64,000 bases of DNA from Loxodes magnus (Eukaryota; Ciliophora; Karyorelictea; Loxodida; Loxodidae), in assembly GCA_946699065.1 (NCBI GenBank), contig CAMPDV010001791.1, positions 1 to 64,000 on the forward strand, read 5' to 3'. Positions within the stretch are counted from its first letter, which is position 1; each line of letters begins with the position of its first letter. Of the stretch, positions 25,001 to 38,599 are shown piece after piece. The position numbers were made by a program, and so were the translations under genes. The notes beneath the pieces are model-generated. The model ran no database searches, was not told the DNA's origin, and saw only the letters and a list, made by a program, of their open reading frames with translations.

Positions 25001-25900
25001 ATTTTTTAGAACTAGTGCCGAACGCACATTTATCTTAGTCTTAACTCAAAGATTCATTTCATTATTTTAACTAAATTAGCTTTTTCGATATTTTTAATTT
25101 TTAGAACTAGTTTAGATCCCTAAAATATATTCAATTCTTCGCTTAAAGTTCGTTTTTTAGTTTTTAATTTCTTATTTTTTACCTCTATCATACTCTTTTT
25201 ATAATTAGATCGGATCTACTAAGTATTTCTGTTTCTATTCACAAAAATCTTGATTCAGTTTTTTAAGATTTTCAGCTTTAACGTAACTCTGAATTGCTTT
25301 ATAAACTATTTCAGAGCTAAAAAAATATCGGAATCTTCTCTCAGATTTTCTATTTCCGTAGTTTAACTTCATCATCTTTTCGATACTCAGACTAGATTTA
25401 AGAACTAGATAAGAACTCTAATGTATGTCTGAGTCTTAACTTAAAGTCAGCAGTTTTAATAATTGGTCAGCAAAATGTTAATCAGACTTATTTTCATTCT
25501 GTGAAAGGTTCTAAAGAGAATCGGAGTCTTCGCTCAAAGTTGTTATTTCAGTATTTTAACTTCTTCATTTTTTTGATGCTCAGATTTTTTAATTATTTGA
25601 GCATGCTCTTAAGTAGAACGGAATCTTATATCAACTTCTACTTTCAGACTTTTCAGATTTTCAGCTTTATTAATAATTAGACTTATTTTGAGAGATAGTT
25701 CATAGATCTCACACTGAACGGAGTTTTGCTCTAAAGTTCTAGTTTCTACTCTTTTCTAAAGTATTTCTAGAGAGCTTTAACTATCTTTCCTTTTTCTTTT
25801 GATTCATGAATATAGTCTTAGAAGCTAGTTTTGCTGTCTTATTTCTTTTTTAATAGCAATTTTCTTGTTTAGCATCAAGTTAAATACGTTGAGAAATAGC
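25000..25900 (-). pseudogene. Degenerate coiled-coil coding remnant at the end of the satellite array
   Basis: On the minus strand, starting near 25880, one frame reads as a charged helical protein (KSLKVEVDIRFRST, HAQIIKKSEHQKNEEVKIL). It then shifts frame at least once (LSEDSDSLQNLSQNENKSD, RRFRYFFSSE). Elements of the satellite unit are recognisable inside, suggesting the satellite grew out of a repetitive coiled-coil gene. I do not recognise the family. Confidence 0.35.
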
Positions 25901-26326
25901 TCCTTAGATTAAGCTGAAATACTCGTGAAAAATCCACCTAGAAAGCCTGGATGTAGCATTCAAGCCTTTTGGCAAGGAATTCCAACCAGTGCAAGCTAAT
26001 TAACTCACTCTCTTGTCGAACACACTTAGGTTAGAAAAGAGATCTGATAATAGACAACAAGAAATATTGATATAAAAGCTCTACTTGATACATAATAAAA
26101 ATAATAAGTCTTAATCTAGCATCTTAACTCTTTCTTAATTATAACAGTAAATAAATGCTTTATTAGTAAATTTAGATATACAAACTGAAATAAAAAGGCT
26201 AATATATAAGTATAAGGATTTAAAAATATACTTTTGGTTGTTATTAAGAGCACAGAAGATTAACAATTTATTAAGTAAGTTAAAGCCAGTTTTACAACTC
26301 TCTTTTGCTTTCAAATATCCCTTAGA

Positions 26327-26877
26327 TTGAAGAGTTTGGAACTTAGAAAGAAAATTTAGTTTTAAAATACATTAAAGAGTTAGAGACTCAATTTTCGGCT
26401 AAAAAGTTAAAGCATTTCTAGGTAAAGAAAAGAGTATTGGGATTGAAAAGGCAATCTAAATGAAGGCAAGATTTGAGAGATCAGTCAGCTGTTAATTAAA
26501 TTGATGAATGCAATTATAATATAGGGATTGAAGATTGTCAGTTCTAAAATCCAATGTTAGAAGTGATAATTATTATTCAGTCTAGCTCTAAAGAAGACGA
26601 AAAACGAGTTAATTTTCAGTAGCAGCAAAAATATAAAGCTAAGAATAATTGTAATTTTTCTGTGAAGCGTAAGCACGGAAAAACATTTTTGACTGGTCTT
26701 AAATCTTGATAGTACTCCAAGTAGAAAATGAAGACATTCTCTCGTTTATATTAGTGTAGTAGAATCAAAAAAATACAAAGCTATTATGAAAATGTTCTTG
26801 GTAGGAAAAAAATTGAAATCACTAATCAGAAGGGAAAACATCTAAAAGCCGTCCTTTAACCCTACTAAGGCATATGA
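26327..26877 (+). CDS. Hypothetical basic protein, 5' end not found
   Basis: The frame ending at a TGA at 26875-26877 has protein-like composition: IEEFGTQKENLVLKYIKELE, KRQSKWRQDLRDQSAVNQID, CNFSVKRKHGKTFLTGLKSW and SYYENVLGRKKIEITNQKG. Trp in KWRQ is a TGA. I do not recognise a family. The upstream frame changes near 26330, where another frame becomes better (INNLLSKLKPVL), so an intron or frameshift may lie there. A 15-nt GT-AG interval occurs nearby but does not alter the frame. It lies between blocks B copy 1 and A copy 2 and is not duplicated in the window. Confidence 0.45.
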
Positions 26878-27737
26878 GTGAGAAAGCAATTCTTAAAGCT
26901 ACTCTCTTAAGCAGTAAAACTAGAAGAGATTTGGATTATTCAAGCATTTAGATTTATATTAATTTTAATTGATTTTATAGTTAAATGATATGGTCTATTT
27001 AAACCTATCCTTAGCATCTTAATATTAAATATCATAGAGAACTTAAATTAAATATAGATTATCAGAGTAAGTACTTAATTACTTAAACTTTATATCTTAA
27101 TAATTAATTAGTACTACTATCTTTTTATTTAAAATAGACTTGAAACTTCAATTTATTAATTTAAGTTATATTTGACTACTTAATTATACTTAGAATTAAA
27201 GAGACTAATTAGTAGACTTTAATATGCTAGAACCAATTTAAAAAATGCTACATCTTAATTTCATTTAAGATGTGTAAATAATAAATTAATATGACTTGTT
27301 AAAAATATCAGCACACGGATCGTAGTAGAGGCATTCCTTTATATTCGAATAATTTTGTATACTCTAACATTCTTACTGCGTAGCCCTAAATTTTCTTCTA
27401 GCTTTGTCCACTACCCTCGCAAGCTCTTTGTAAATACAGCATAAGATCTTATTTATACAGTGTTACTATCCAAATTTTTGTTGATTGATCTTAAACAAAT
27501 GCTTCTGATAATAGACTAGGAACTTCAGACTTTTGTCGTTTATCTTGTGAGAATTCTTATAAATAATGTGAATGATCTATTTCATAAATCTATCTGTTAA
27601 TCTGAAAATTCTACGTTGCAGAGGAATTTGTTGATTAGCTCACTTCCATCCTTAATGATCTTTTTCTTTTGAGTTCTAAAAGAAGATTGAATATTTTATA
27701 CTGTTTCTTTATCTTCATATAAATTAGAAATCCATTT
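26878..27737. other. Region left of block A copy 2, nothing recognised
   Basis: AT-rich to about 27300, then more balanced sequence. No motif-bearing frame was found, and the flank differs from that of block A copy 1. Confidence 0.4.
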
Positions 27738-30072
27738 GTGTTAAATAAGCCTTGGGTATTAATTTTAATCGTACAAGGTTTTTCACTGATTGAAGCTTAT
27801 AATTCATCTTTTTCAAAACTTTATCTTAACTATTTTTTTTCTTCGATGAATTGCAATGAATTCTATTCTTGAGCTTAAATACTTACATTATTTTCATTTT
27901 CTTCAGATTTTTCCCTATCTTAATTATTTTCAGTTTCTTCAATTATTTCCCTACCTGCACTATTTTCAATTACTTCAGTTATTTGCTTACCTTCGATATT
28001 TTTGGTTTGTTCAACTTCTTCAATTATTTCTCTACCTATATTATTTATATTTACTTCACATTTTTTCTGCCTTCATTATTTTCAATTTCTTCGTTCTTTT
28101 CCCTGCCTGTATTATTTTCCATTTCTTCAGTTCTTTGTTACCTTAGATATTTTCAGTATTTTTAGTATCTTCAGTTTATTTCTACTTTCATTAATTTCAA
28201 TAATTTCTGTTCTTTCCCTTCGATATTTTCAAAATCTTCAGATTTTCTCTTTCCTTATTTTTTTCAGAAGCTTCTTTGCTTTTATCATATTCTGGATTTT
28301 TTTCTCTTCTTCAGCTTGCTCTAAGTATTATAACCCTTCTGCTATCGTTAATTTGCTCTCTTTTAAGTTTCTATTTTCCTAATTGATATTCTAAAGTACA
28401 TTTTTTTCCTTATATGCTAGCTACAACCTTACTAAGACTGAACTACTTAAAATTAATTTTATATTACACCACTCTCAGAATACTAACTTTGTAACTTTTA
28501 AATTATATACTCACCACTTTTTATCTCCTCAAATACATATGGAGATAGAAAGTTTTCATATTGAATGCATTTATCTTCTCTTATCATGCTAATGAACTAG
28601 AAAATTTTCTTTTAATCTTAGCATTCCCAAATTTAAATTTCTAGCTTTTAATTAAGTTTTCTTCTACTTAATTATTTGCTCTATCTTCACCTTCCTAGCA
28701 CTGTAAAATACTACCGTATCCTCTGCCTTAAAATGATTGGTAAATGATTTTAATTAGTCAAGCTTCAGATCTACGAAACGTTACTTTGTTTTGAAAAGTT
28801 TTTACTTTTAATTGGCTTGGCTATTGTTGATTTGCCTTGCTGGAAATTTGTGTTGGTGCTTTTGACCATAAAGTAGTTTTGGTTTGAACTAGAGTGGTTT
28901 AAGGTGTTTATTGTTGTTTAAATATATTATCCTTTATAAAGCAATTTAGTTAGTTAGATAAGGATTTAACTTCTTTTTAAGACTATTGTGTTCTTATTTA
29001 TCTACAATTCTTTAAGATTGAAATTAATCCTGGTCGTTTAAGAACTGATTAGATAGTAGCTTCTTTGAGTTATTTGTTATTATTGAGGAAGAGACTTTAG
29101 AGTTTAGTTGCTAAATCTTTTGTATAGTAATTTACTCTATGACAGCTATTCTCCTCGCTTAGAATGATCTGACTTGCAGTTATAAAGAGGATCTGAGTAG
29201 GTTTGATTTAGTATCTAGCATTAAGTTTGTTAGTGGAAGTTAAAGGAAATGTTTGAAAAGTATGGTTGAAATAGTGTTGATTCTAGGAGTTTATAAAGGT
29301 ATTATACTTGTTACATTTAAAAGCTAGATGCCTTTGCTGAATAATTTGTATCTGAATTAATTGTTTACACTAGTTAATTTGATACTCCTAATTACCTATA
29401 AATTTAGCAGTTGTTGATTAAATTAGTAAAATAAAAGGAAAGTATCTAGAGTTAATGATTGATATTAAACTATTAAATTAAATAAAAAATATTATATCCT
29501 AAAAGCATAATAACCATATAGTCTATAAGCATTAAATCAAACTTAAATTATTTCAATTATATTAGGTAAATCTCTACCTTTATAAGTATAAGACTTAATA
29601 AAGGCTCATTATACCAAACTTTCTTTTTAACCTCAAGAAACTATCACTACTATCATTGATAGTTATATATAACAGATAAGGCTTTTCTTATGAAAGATAA
29701 CTTTTCCAAAATAAATCACTTATTTATAAAAGTTTAACCAAAAATATAGATATAAAAGCTATAGATAGCTTATCTAAGCAGATCATTTGGAACCTATATA
29801 TGCTTAGGATATTATCAAACAAAATAACCATTCTACAACTTTCTTAATTTGCCCTTTTTCAGGCCATTTTTCTCAAGAGTACAAGTAAAGAAGCATATTC
29901 TTATTTTAAGTTCCTAGAGTCTCCTCTCTTAAATTTAAAAGAAACTTCCTTCTGAAAGAAAGATATGGGTGTTCAGTCCTTCATTGTTTCTAATAAGCGG
30001 AAAAAGCGATAAAGCTGGAATAGCTTAACTATATCACGATCAATTTGACTAGTTAGTAGTTCTTAGAAATTA
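27738..30072. repeat. Block A, copy 2
   Basis: Nearly identical to 11859-13992 except for an expansion of about 190 bp in the tandem repeat near 27900-28170. The right end, at the sequence TTCTTAGAAATTA, passes directly into block B. In copy 1 the same point continues into unrelated sequence, which defines a breakpoint shared by both. Confidence 0.9.
27870..28170 (-). repeat. 36-bp tandem repeat encoding 12-residue Glu/Asn-rich repeats
   Basis: Repeats of about 36 bp with TTATTTTCA...CTTCAATTATTTCCCTACC-type units. Read on the minus strand they encode units like GREIIEETENNQ and DREKSEENENNV, in phase with the coiled-coil protein of block A. Copy 1 has fewer units. The Phe/Leu/Tyr-rich plus-strand frames over this region are antisense shadows. 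Confidence 0.6.
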
Positions 30073-32300
30073 TACTTAGAGTAGATACTAAAGCTCTAAG
30101 AATAGGTTAAGAGTTACTGATATTAGAAAAGTATGAGTAACAGAATAAAAAGCAAAAATATAAAGCAGCTAGCTAAAGGAATAAGGAAGAGAGATTATTA
30201 TAAAATAGCATGGAAAAATAGAAACCTTAGATTGTTTTTATGTTGATGAAAAATACCAAAAATTACAGTTAAGCTAGCAGGTTGGATAGATTGCTGGTCT
30301 TCTAGGTGGGGAAAGTGAAATAACAAGTTATTAAGAAAGCTCGTATGAAGAAATTAAAATACCTTTAAAAATGATTATAGGTATTTTAAAAAAATGCTAT
30401 TACCTCTAAAAGTAGAATATCAAGGTAAATTCTGGAGAAGTGCAGAATTCTTCTTAATTTCCTACATATTAGCTAAGATACATTTCATCCATGAAAATCT
30501 GCATCTCACCTTATATCTATAAAGAATAAAAAAAGTATTATAATCTTTATAGCTACATGTATGAAAAAGCTTTATCATTATCATAGCTGAGAAACAGAAA
30601 TAAACAAACTTAAGAATAGCACGAATAACAGCTCTAAAGTAAGAAGAAGAGCTCAATGGAAAAAAGGTAATTAATTCGACATTTCTGAAAATACTTCAAA
30701 GAATTAAAATTATTCAGATTAGTCTAAATCTTAATTTCAGGGAATAATTTAAAGTACTAGTAATCAATAAAGTAGAAGCAGCTTTATTAATCAAGGAATC
30801 TAAACTTAAGAATTTTTTAATGGTTATTTAAGATGAAAAATAGTCATCAAGAAGTAGAATTCTAAACAGATGTTTAACAGAAGATATTTAAAAAAATTAA
30901 AAAAGATCTGCTGCCTTTTTTATCTTCAGGCGGATATTTAAATCAAGGAAAGATATATTTCTGATAAACTTTCGGAGCAGAGAAATTTAAATGTACTCAA
31001 CAGCTTTTTCAATCATGAAAAATAAATTAAGATACAGTAAATGAGTAAAAATAACTGAAAGTTAGTAAGGCAAAACAGCTAAAAATAAGGGAAATAAACG
31101 TTGCTATCCTTGGAGAAATAACTAACTGAAGTCTTTAAAGTTTGTCTGAAATTAACGAGTCATTAAAGGAATTAATTTTATAAAGGTAATATGGAGAGGT
31201 GACCAAAATGCTGTAAGCAAGTAGAAGCATCTTGAGGATAAATTTTTATCTCCCTTCAATTTTCCCTGCTTTCTATCTTCAGATCTGCTCAAAGACACTA
31301 GATAAAGTAAAATGATAAATTTAGTAAAATGCAAGAATGATCAAGATATGAGCGACAGGTGGAACAGTAATCTAAGTAAAAGCGAAAAATAGTAAAATTA
31401 AATTAATCTAAAGGATAAAAAAAGCCAGGCTATTCATAAAATTTCTAATTAAAAAAACTTATAAATCCAATCTAATTTAGAAAGCTATTTAAGCTCTAAT
31501 TTGCAATGATAATAAGTAAGCAGAAAAGCCTCAAGTTTTAAAAAATCTACTATAATACTAGAATAAAAAGGAATCAAGCGACGCCAAATGATTATAAGAA
31601 TTTAGAGAATAAATCCGTTCCTCCTACTAACTTGAGCTAAGCATCTTAGAAATCAGGGTTAGATAGGAAGAAGAAAAGTGTCTTAGATTAAAAAAATGAT
31701 AACAAAAAAGAGGTTAATAGTAGAACTTGGCTCAAGAATATAAAATCAAACAAGAAAAGCCTAAATGCAAAGTTCCTAGTTTACCTATATCAGATAAAAA
31801 TCCAAAAAACTAAAGCTATAAAGGATCAACAAATCACTTTAAAAGAAACTTCAGTATCTAGAAAAATATCTAAAGTATATTGACTAAACGACGAAAGTAA
31901 GTACTTATACAGAAAGTACTAGAAAAGTTTAAATTATTGAAGAAATAATTAAAAAGCAGTTTTTTAAATAAAGGAAATTGAGATAATCTGCCAAGGAAAA
32001 AAGAAATAAAAGGGAAAAGAGTTGTCAAGGTCGAAGAGTAACATGTAAAGGAGTTTATATTAATCTGATTATTAACTCTAAAATTAGTATGTAAAGATAT
32101 TTTAGAACTTTTTAAGATAGAAAGAAAGTGACGATTGCCATAATCATTTTTGAAAGTCCGAAAAAAAGAGATTAAATTAGTTCACTCAACAAAAAAAGAA
32201 CCAAAGAAGATTTTAAACTCAGAGATGCTTTTGAATAAAAGTGTTAACAGTTAGAATGAAAGGTGAAGTGGATTCAATAAGCATGATAATCTAATAGAAC
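30072..32300 (+). pseudogene. Degenerate plus-strand coding sequence in block B
   Basis: Several plus-strand stretches look protein-like (LDCFYVDEKYQKLQLSQQVG, KVEAALLIKESKLKNFL, GDQNAVSKQKHLEDKFLSPF, KCKNDQDMSDRWNSNLSKSE), but they lie in different frames. Comparison with copy 3 shows single-base indels, for instance an extra A near 57965 and length changes in A runs near 58230. This argues that at least one copy is broken. No family is recognised. The segment starts right at the block edge. Confidence 0.4.
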
Positions 32301-34227
32301 TACTCATCAAATTTATAGAATATAATAAAACCTATTTCATGGACCAAAACGTGCTTAGACTATAAAAATAATTTTCTCATTTTTAAAAGCTTAGGAATGA
32401 GTTAACTTAAATCTGAATAGCCATTTTCTTGACATCAATAAATCAGACATATTTCACTTCAATTACTTCTTCAATCGGACTATTAACTCCTGTCGTAAAT
32501 CTCTCACTTTTTTATATGCAAAGCAAAATTATTCCTCTTTTATATTGGGTAAAGAAATAATAAAATCGTTGATCTCTTTGGCAGCAATTCTGTTAGGACC
32601 GAATTTTAAGTAATAGTAAGAAAAAAATTTATTTTTTAGCCTGAGATAACAAAGTTTTGGATGAAACTCTAAATGTTAAGTATTTAACTATGAAATTAAG
32701 CTTAGCAGGATTATAAAAACTTACGCTTATAAACTATATAGACTGATTAATAAAAACGGCAGCTTAATTTGCTTCTGTTTAGTGAAAATCCCTGTACATT
32801 TGAACTAATAATAAACTGCTGATAAAATTAAAAGCTGCTATAAGCCTTTTATTCTATGATAATTATAAGCAAATAATAGAAGCAAGATATAACTTGATTG
32901 CAATAGGCATAGCTAACTCTTCTTAGTGTATCGAATTAGAAAATTCTTCAATTTAAGAGCTTTAACCAAATAATCACACCTAGAAATATGAGAAAATGGC
33001 CCAATATGTTGAGTATTTTGTTAAGGTTTATCATCATTTAATCTTCCATGAGAAGAATTTAACCCCGTACTTCTGAATCTACTTACTTTGATAGTATATA
33101 GAATAAACTCAGTTTTGTTCTTTTATATCTTTAAAGCTTGGCAAACTCTAAATAAAATAGACATTCTTCTTATTTGTAGGTTCAATAGTTCTTTCTAAAA
33201 TCTTTATTATAACTGTAGGTTTTAGGTAACTTACCATCTTCTATTTTTTTAATTTACTTGGCAATTTAGAATCTACCTTTTCTTTAGTTCCTATCTTGAT
33301 ATAGAAGATCTTATTTAAAAAGAAATGCATTTTAATATTTTTGGAGTTAATATGCAAATAAAGCAATGGCTAATAAAGAGCAAAAATCTAAAAGCGAAAA
33401 AACAGTATTTTAAGGGATATTTTTGATGATATGGTTTTACTTTTGGTTAGCAATTTGAGTGACTATATTGGTAGTAATATTGGAAGTAATTTAATTTTGT
33501 TAGAATTCTTCAGTTAATTACTCAGTATTAGTGTAAGTTTGAATCAGTTAAAAGGAGGTATTAGTTTGGTTTAAGTGTAGATAGTTTATTTTAATTTTAG
33601 ATAGTATTGATTATTGGAATAGGAAGTAATGAAAATTGGTTATTATTGGTATTTCACTTATAATAACTATAATAGCTTTATAAGATTAACTAAAATATGC
33701 TTTAGACCTATCATTCTATATGGTATTAAATGTTGTAATTAATATCTATTCAATACCCCATTAGTAACCTTCTACTCTTTATTCTCCTAATACATTTTTC
33801 TACTTTTAATCATTCATTTATTGTAGCCTTTAAAATATCATCCAATCCTTACAGTATTAACAATTAAGAGCTTTTAACTAAAGACATATGTATCTTATCT
33901 CTAACGATATTCCTTATCTATTAGCATTACAGAACTATCCTAAAAGAGTTGCAACATTTCTTATATAATACTAAGTTTCTTCAAGGTATTGAAGTTCTCT
34001 CACTTTGAAATAAAAAGTTAGATTTTAATCCTCAATTGAGCTTGTTTTCAGACTCGTTTATTAAGCTAGATATGAGATAAAATTGCTGATCTCTTTTATA
34101 TAATCTGAGTTGAGATTTTTTTCCAGATTTTCCCATTTCCCGGTGGGAAGAATTCCATCGCTTGCTACTTCAGTTGCTATTAGTTAACATTTTTCCAGAT
34201 ATTCATTCTTATTTCTTTCTATTGAGG

Positions 34228-34269
34228 ACATTTCCGTCATAAATGTCAAGTGCTGTTGCAAATGTAGCA
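34228..34269 (-). other. CCHC zinc-knuckle motif in block B copy 2
   Basis: The minus strand encodes C-x2-C-x4-H-x4-C (CYICNSTWHLWRKC) with both Trp encoded by TGA, preceded by a basic stretch. In copy 3 the same motif reads CYICNRTWHLWRKC. There it is joined in frame to a longer coiled-coil segment (LENNIWIMQEQDKKNW, LDSMLKLIEENLQKP), whereas a 4-nt insertion breaks this in copy 2. It resembles Gag-type nucleocapsid knuckles. Other frames here are also coding-like, so this could be coincidence in copy 2. Confidence 0.5.
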
Positions 34270-34687
34270 TCTTTTTCTTGCTCTAGGAAATGGCCTTCCC
34301 CGTTTCTCTATTTCGATTGGAGTTCCTTCCTTATGAAGGCTTCTACAGGTTTTCTTCTATTAATTTAAGTCTAGAATCTAATTTTACTCAGTTTTTCTGT
34401 CTTACTCTTGCATTATTCAAATATTATTCTCTAAACTTGTCATTTGCTCATAAACTCCGACTTTAGCTCTTCGGTCTACCATATGGACTTCATCATCATC
34501 TTATCAAATCCTGACTTAATACAAGTATCTCTTTCTCCTGGGAGTTTAATTCCTATTCGAGTTTTTTTATGTTTTTAATAAGTTGATAAATCAGCTGTTT
34601 CAGACTTGTTTTAAGATCATAGAGAACTGTTGAAAACTCTAATTTTAAACAAAAGGACAAATCTATAACGCTTTTACTCCATAATTT

Positions 34688-35130
34688 ATGAATTCAAAAG
34701 GATTATCTCCAGTGACCACTCCTCTTCTTACAAAAATATCAATATCAGTAATACATTTTACTACATCAGAGCCTTTTCGTAATACTAAAGGTCTCAATAT
34801 TTTTCCTGATACACTGCCATTAGGAGATCTTTACTCTCTAGTAGGGCTCTTCAGAACTTTTAATTTAATTCAAGGATTATTCATAATATTTAGCTGGTTC
34901 AATTAACCTTCATGTGCTACTAAGTAATATATTACACTACTTTTAGACAACTTAAAATTTTAATTATGTAAATTCTACTCTCTTGCATCTTTTTCTAAGT
35001 TAAAATCGAATATCACAGAAGTAAGTATTAATTTGAATGCTACCTAGAAGACTAAATTTAAAAGGGAAGATTCATCTGCTAAGTATAAGGAAGCTAGTAT
35101 TTAATAATCTGATGAGAAAGTTTCTAAAGA
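34688..35130 (+). CDS. Conserved open frame in block B, strand uncertain
   Basis: A plus-strand frame beginning MNSKGLSPVTTPLL is open here and in copy 3 (62029), but copy 1 has lost one base. It extends past TAA=Gln into a charged segment (KTKFKREDSSAKYKEAS, SDEKVSKDKQINVILP). Against it, the copy 2 versus copy 3 differences in its first 72 codons are almost all amino-acid changing on this strand, while the minus strand has more silent ones. Which strand is coding is therefore unresolved. Confidence 0.3.
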
Positions 35131-36085
35131 TAAATAAATTAACGTGATTCTACCTTTATTAGGTTCACCACGATTAATAAAAAAACCAAATTTTGTTGTT
35201 AAAATAGTCTAGAAATATTTCTTGCTTCGTCTGATCTCTTTGGTCACTTTTTTCTCAGTTTTTTAAATAAAAATTTATTACCTTTACTCTCAAAATTCTT
35301 TTATTTCTTTCCGAAGGCTAAAGTTAAAAGGGATCAGAATAAAATCCAATTCTTGTGCCAGAATTCACAATCGAATTTATCTTTCTACTTAAAGATATAA
35401 TTTGTCTCAGTCATGTCATCAGGTTTTTCCAATTTCTAATCAGATCAACACATAGAGGCAGGATTACTCTGAGACTTGGACTTCAGCACCCTAGTTAGAT
35501 TCTGGTACCGATCGAGAGAACCCTCAAATATAATGGCCTGATTTGATATATGTGTATAGGAAAGTTTAGTAGTTGGTAGTATGTATTTTAGAGTGTATGA
35601 TAGTAATAATGACTTGTATTTAGATATAGGTTAATGATAATTTGATTATAGTTTTGATTAGATAAATAGTAATCTGTACTTGTATAATTTAAATATAAGG
35701 ATATATTAAAGATAGTTTTTTGACATTGTTGAATATGTTTTGGTATGTTATAAGCTGTATGTTAGTATCTGAATAATGATAATATTTGAATAATAGATTT
35801 TTAAAGATGTTTAGATAAAATTTGATTCTTTATTTATTTCAGCTTTAAAAAGAGCTAGTAAGGAAAATAATCTTTATTGTCAACTATATAGCTATAACTA
35901 CATTACCATATCAACATCATATATACACTTAAACATACAAAAAAACTTATAAAAATACAACATTAATAAGTATAGATTAACCATATTAATAAGTAGTAAC
36001 ATATTTACTATAGATATTTAAACTACTTACATATAAAACTATATTTATTATCAATAATATTAATCATATCAATATTATTATTATC

Positions 36086-37531
36086 TCAGTTATCCCCTTT
36101 AACACTTCTATAACTCAACTTTTCTAAATCAATCCTCATTATTGAAACTCTTTTCTATTCTATAGCGAAAACATATCCATAGACACCTCTTATTTTCATC
36201 TCCGTTAAAGCAAAGACATCTTTAAAAATTTAACTTTATTGCCATTATTCTTTGTTTCTTTTTTATATTCTTCTTGAATATTCTTTCGTAGAAAAATTTT
36301 TTATACCTCCGAATACGACAAAAGGCTCTAAAGAAACTATAGGATAAGCAACAGCTTCAGGAAGATTCAAATTTTACTTACTCCATCTATCATTCTATAT
36401 GTTATACTTTCATATATCTTTTAAAGTTTATCCTTTCTAATTTCCACCTCCAATTGAATAAATATTTTATTCATCTTTATCTACTATCAAAGTTTAGTCT
36501 GCTATTAAGAATGGAAATTAAGAGCATTTTTATCATTTATTTTAGTTTCCTATCTTTAACTTTTCTACTGATTTTAAAGCTTGATTTATACTAGTAACTC
36601 CTCCAACCACATAAAGATAATTTTAAGCTGCTGCTATTCCAAAATCACTTCTTCCCTCATTTAGATCACTAAGTTTTGTATTATTACCTTCGAAATCGAA
36701 CTATCAAGTTTCTTTTGTTCCTTTCTTTTAATTTTAGTTATATCCTCCAATTAAATATAACTTATTTTAATATTCTATACTTTTACTAAATACTGGAATT
36801 ATAATTTAAACTTAGACTTATCGTAATTTCTCAGTTTAAATGTTAAATAAACTTAATTTTTAAATCTAGTAATTAAAAAGGTGAATATAGTTAGATTGAA
36901 TAAAATGTATCTACTAGGTTAGTTTATGTTAATTAGCCTGTTTAGTGTTTAACTGTTGTTACTTAGTATTGTATTATAGTTAGTTTCTTATTTGTGTGAT
37001 ATAATTTGAAGTTAATTTAGGGTTTAGTACTAAAGGTGGTTATATAGTGGAATATAGTTAGACTGTTATAGTTTGGATTTGAGTTGGTTTTAGATATTAG
37101 TAAATAGGGAATTAGGATGATTGTATAATATTTTAGTGTTATTAGTTGTAGTTAATGGTAGTGTATTGGATGATATTAGTATATGGTATAATGAGAGTAT
37201 TAGTAATGTTAGATAATTTGGTTGTAATGGTTTTAGATTTTTGCATAATTTACTTCCTTATCTCTTTTAATTTCTATCTAGCATCTTAAATCTTTTATAT
37301 GTATTATTAGTTTTAAAATATCATTCTTATTAAATCACTTTCTTAAGGTAAGTCTTCAAATCTAAAATGGAATCCTTTTTAACAAATAGGACATTACATT
37401 ATGCCTTATAATCAGAACTGAGTATTCAAACACAAACCACAGTAAATATGTCCACAAGGTAAGACAGTTGGAAGAGCATTAGTTAAGTTGTAATCTTCTT
37501 AGCAGATTAAGCATTTTGGTAACGCTTACAT
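36086..37531 (-). CDS. RING-linker-kelch protein, copy 2
   Basis: A 481-aa frame, identical in length to copy 1, with the same ATG, C3HC4 RING, Thr/Asn/Gln linker, kelch blades and terminal TGA. Differences from copy 1 are concentrated at silent sites or are conservative (for example FPIVS versus YPIVS, VIFGG versus VVFGG). No indel breaks the frame across 1446 nt, while surrounding block B sequence has accumulated indels. This contrast is the best evidence that the RING-kelch gene is maintained. It is a likely E3 ligase with a kelch substrate-binding propeller; localisation and target are unknown. Confidence 0.88.
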
Positions 37532-38599
37532 TTTTATTATTATTTAGATTAAAAAAGCTTATAAAGGTAATTTATAACAGTTACCATCAAAAATTATAAT
37601 TAACCATTATAAATTCAAATATCTATCATTACATACATACTACAATATTAACCTCTTATATCAAGTACCTATCTACAATCCGCACCAATACATTTTGCTA
37701 AATTTAAAAAACCAACCAGCTTTACAACTTAATCACATTTTTTATTCTATAAATAACAAAAACATCTCTATCCTAAAATCTTTAAAAACTACTAGGAGCA
37801 ATGCACTAAAAAAGGGACACAATCTTTAACTAATCTTAATATCAAAAAAAGTAGCTAAGTTAGAACATTTACTAAGACTAAAGCTCTTTGAAAATCTTTA
37901 GAATGTAGGAAGAAAAGAATGAGAAAAAATAGACGAGAATACGAAGCTCGGAACTGCTAAAAGAGAAAAAGTTATAAATTTAAATTTTTTTTTAGAAGAA
38001 AAGAACTACAATCAAAGACTATTTCAAGAAGAAATACAAACAAATGAAATTATTTAGCATTTCTAAGAAATCTTAAGTAAGAATATGGTAAAAAGAATGA
38101 GAGTGTGAAAATCCTTAGAAAGAGCAGAAAGGACCTTTTATTCAAAGTCCTACTTAAAATCTTCTAGGCTCTTCAGCTTTATCCCTACTGAGACTCATTT
38201 TGAGAACTAGACCAAAGCTCTCAAGCAGAAACTATTTTTGACTCAATGTTCAACCTTAAAAACTTCAGCTTTTAAAATTTTCACTAATGATTTTTAGAAC
38301 TGGAAAGAAACTCTCAAATAGAATGAAGTTTTAGTCAAAGTTATTCATTCAAAATTTAGGTTTTTCAACTATATCAAGACAAAAATTTTTAGAACTAAAC
38401 CAAAGATCTCAAATGAAACGGAGTCTATAAAATAAGTTGTACTTTCATTCTTTAAGTACTTACGCTTAATCGTAACTCAGACATATTTTGAGAAAAAGAG
38501 CAGAGCAATCTAGAAAATGGATTTCAAACTTAAATTCTTCATAACGTATTGAAGTTCTTAATCTTATCATCTATCCAGAATTTTTTGAAAACTTGATCA

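Larger units (their letters stand above)
18130..25900. repeat. Block B, copy 1 (left-truncated; satellite array expanded)
   Basis: From about 18130 the sequence matches 34570 onwards (copy 2) and 61930 onwards (copy 3), including the RING-kelch gene. After about 21800 it runs into the same family of short repeats that ends copy 2, here greatly amplified. The left 4.5 kb present in copies 2 and 3 is missing. A conserved frame near 18231-18440 has lost one A here relative to the other two copies. Confidence 0.85.

Noticed and set aside
30462..31334. Two short minus-strand ATG frames in block B
   Set aside because: The opposite strand is more protein-like over the same interval, and neither frame has a recognisable motif.
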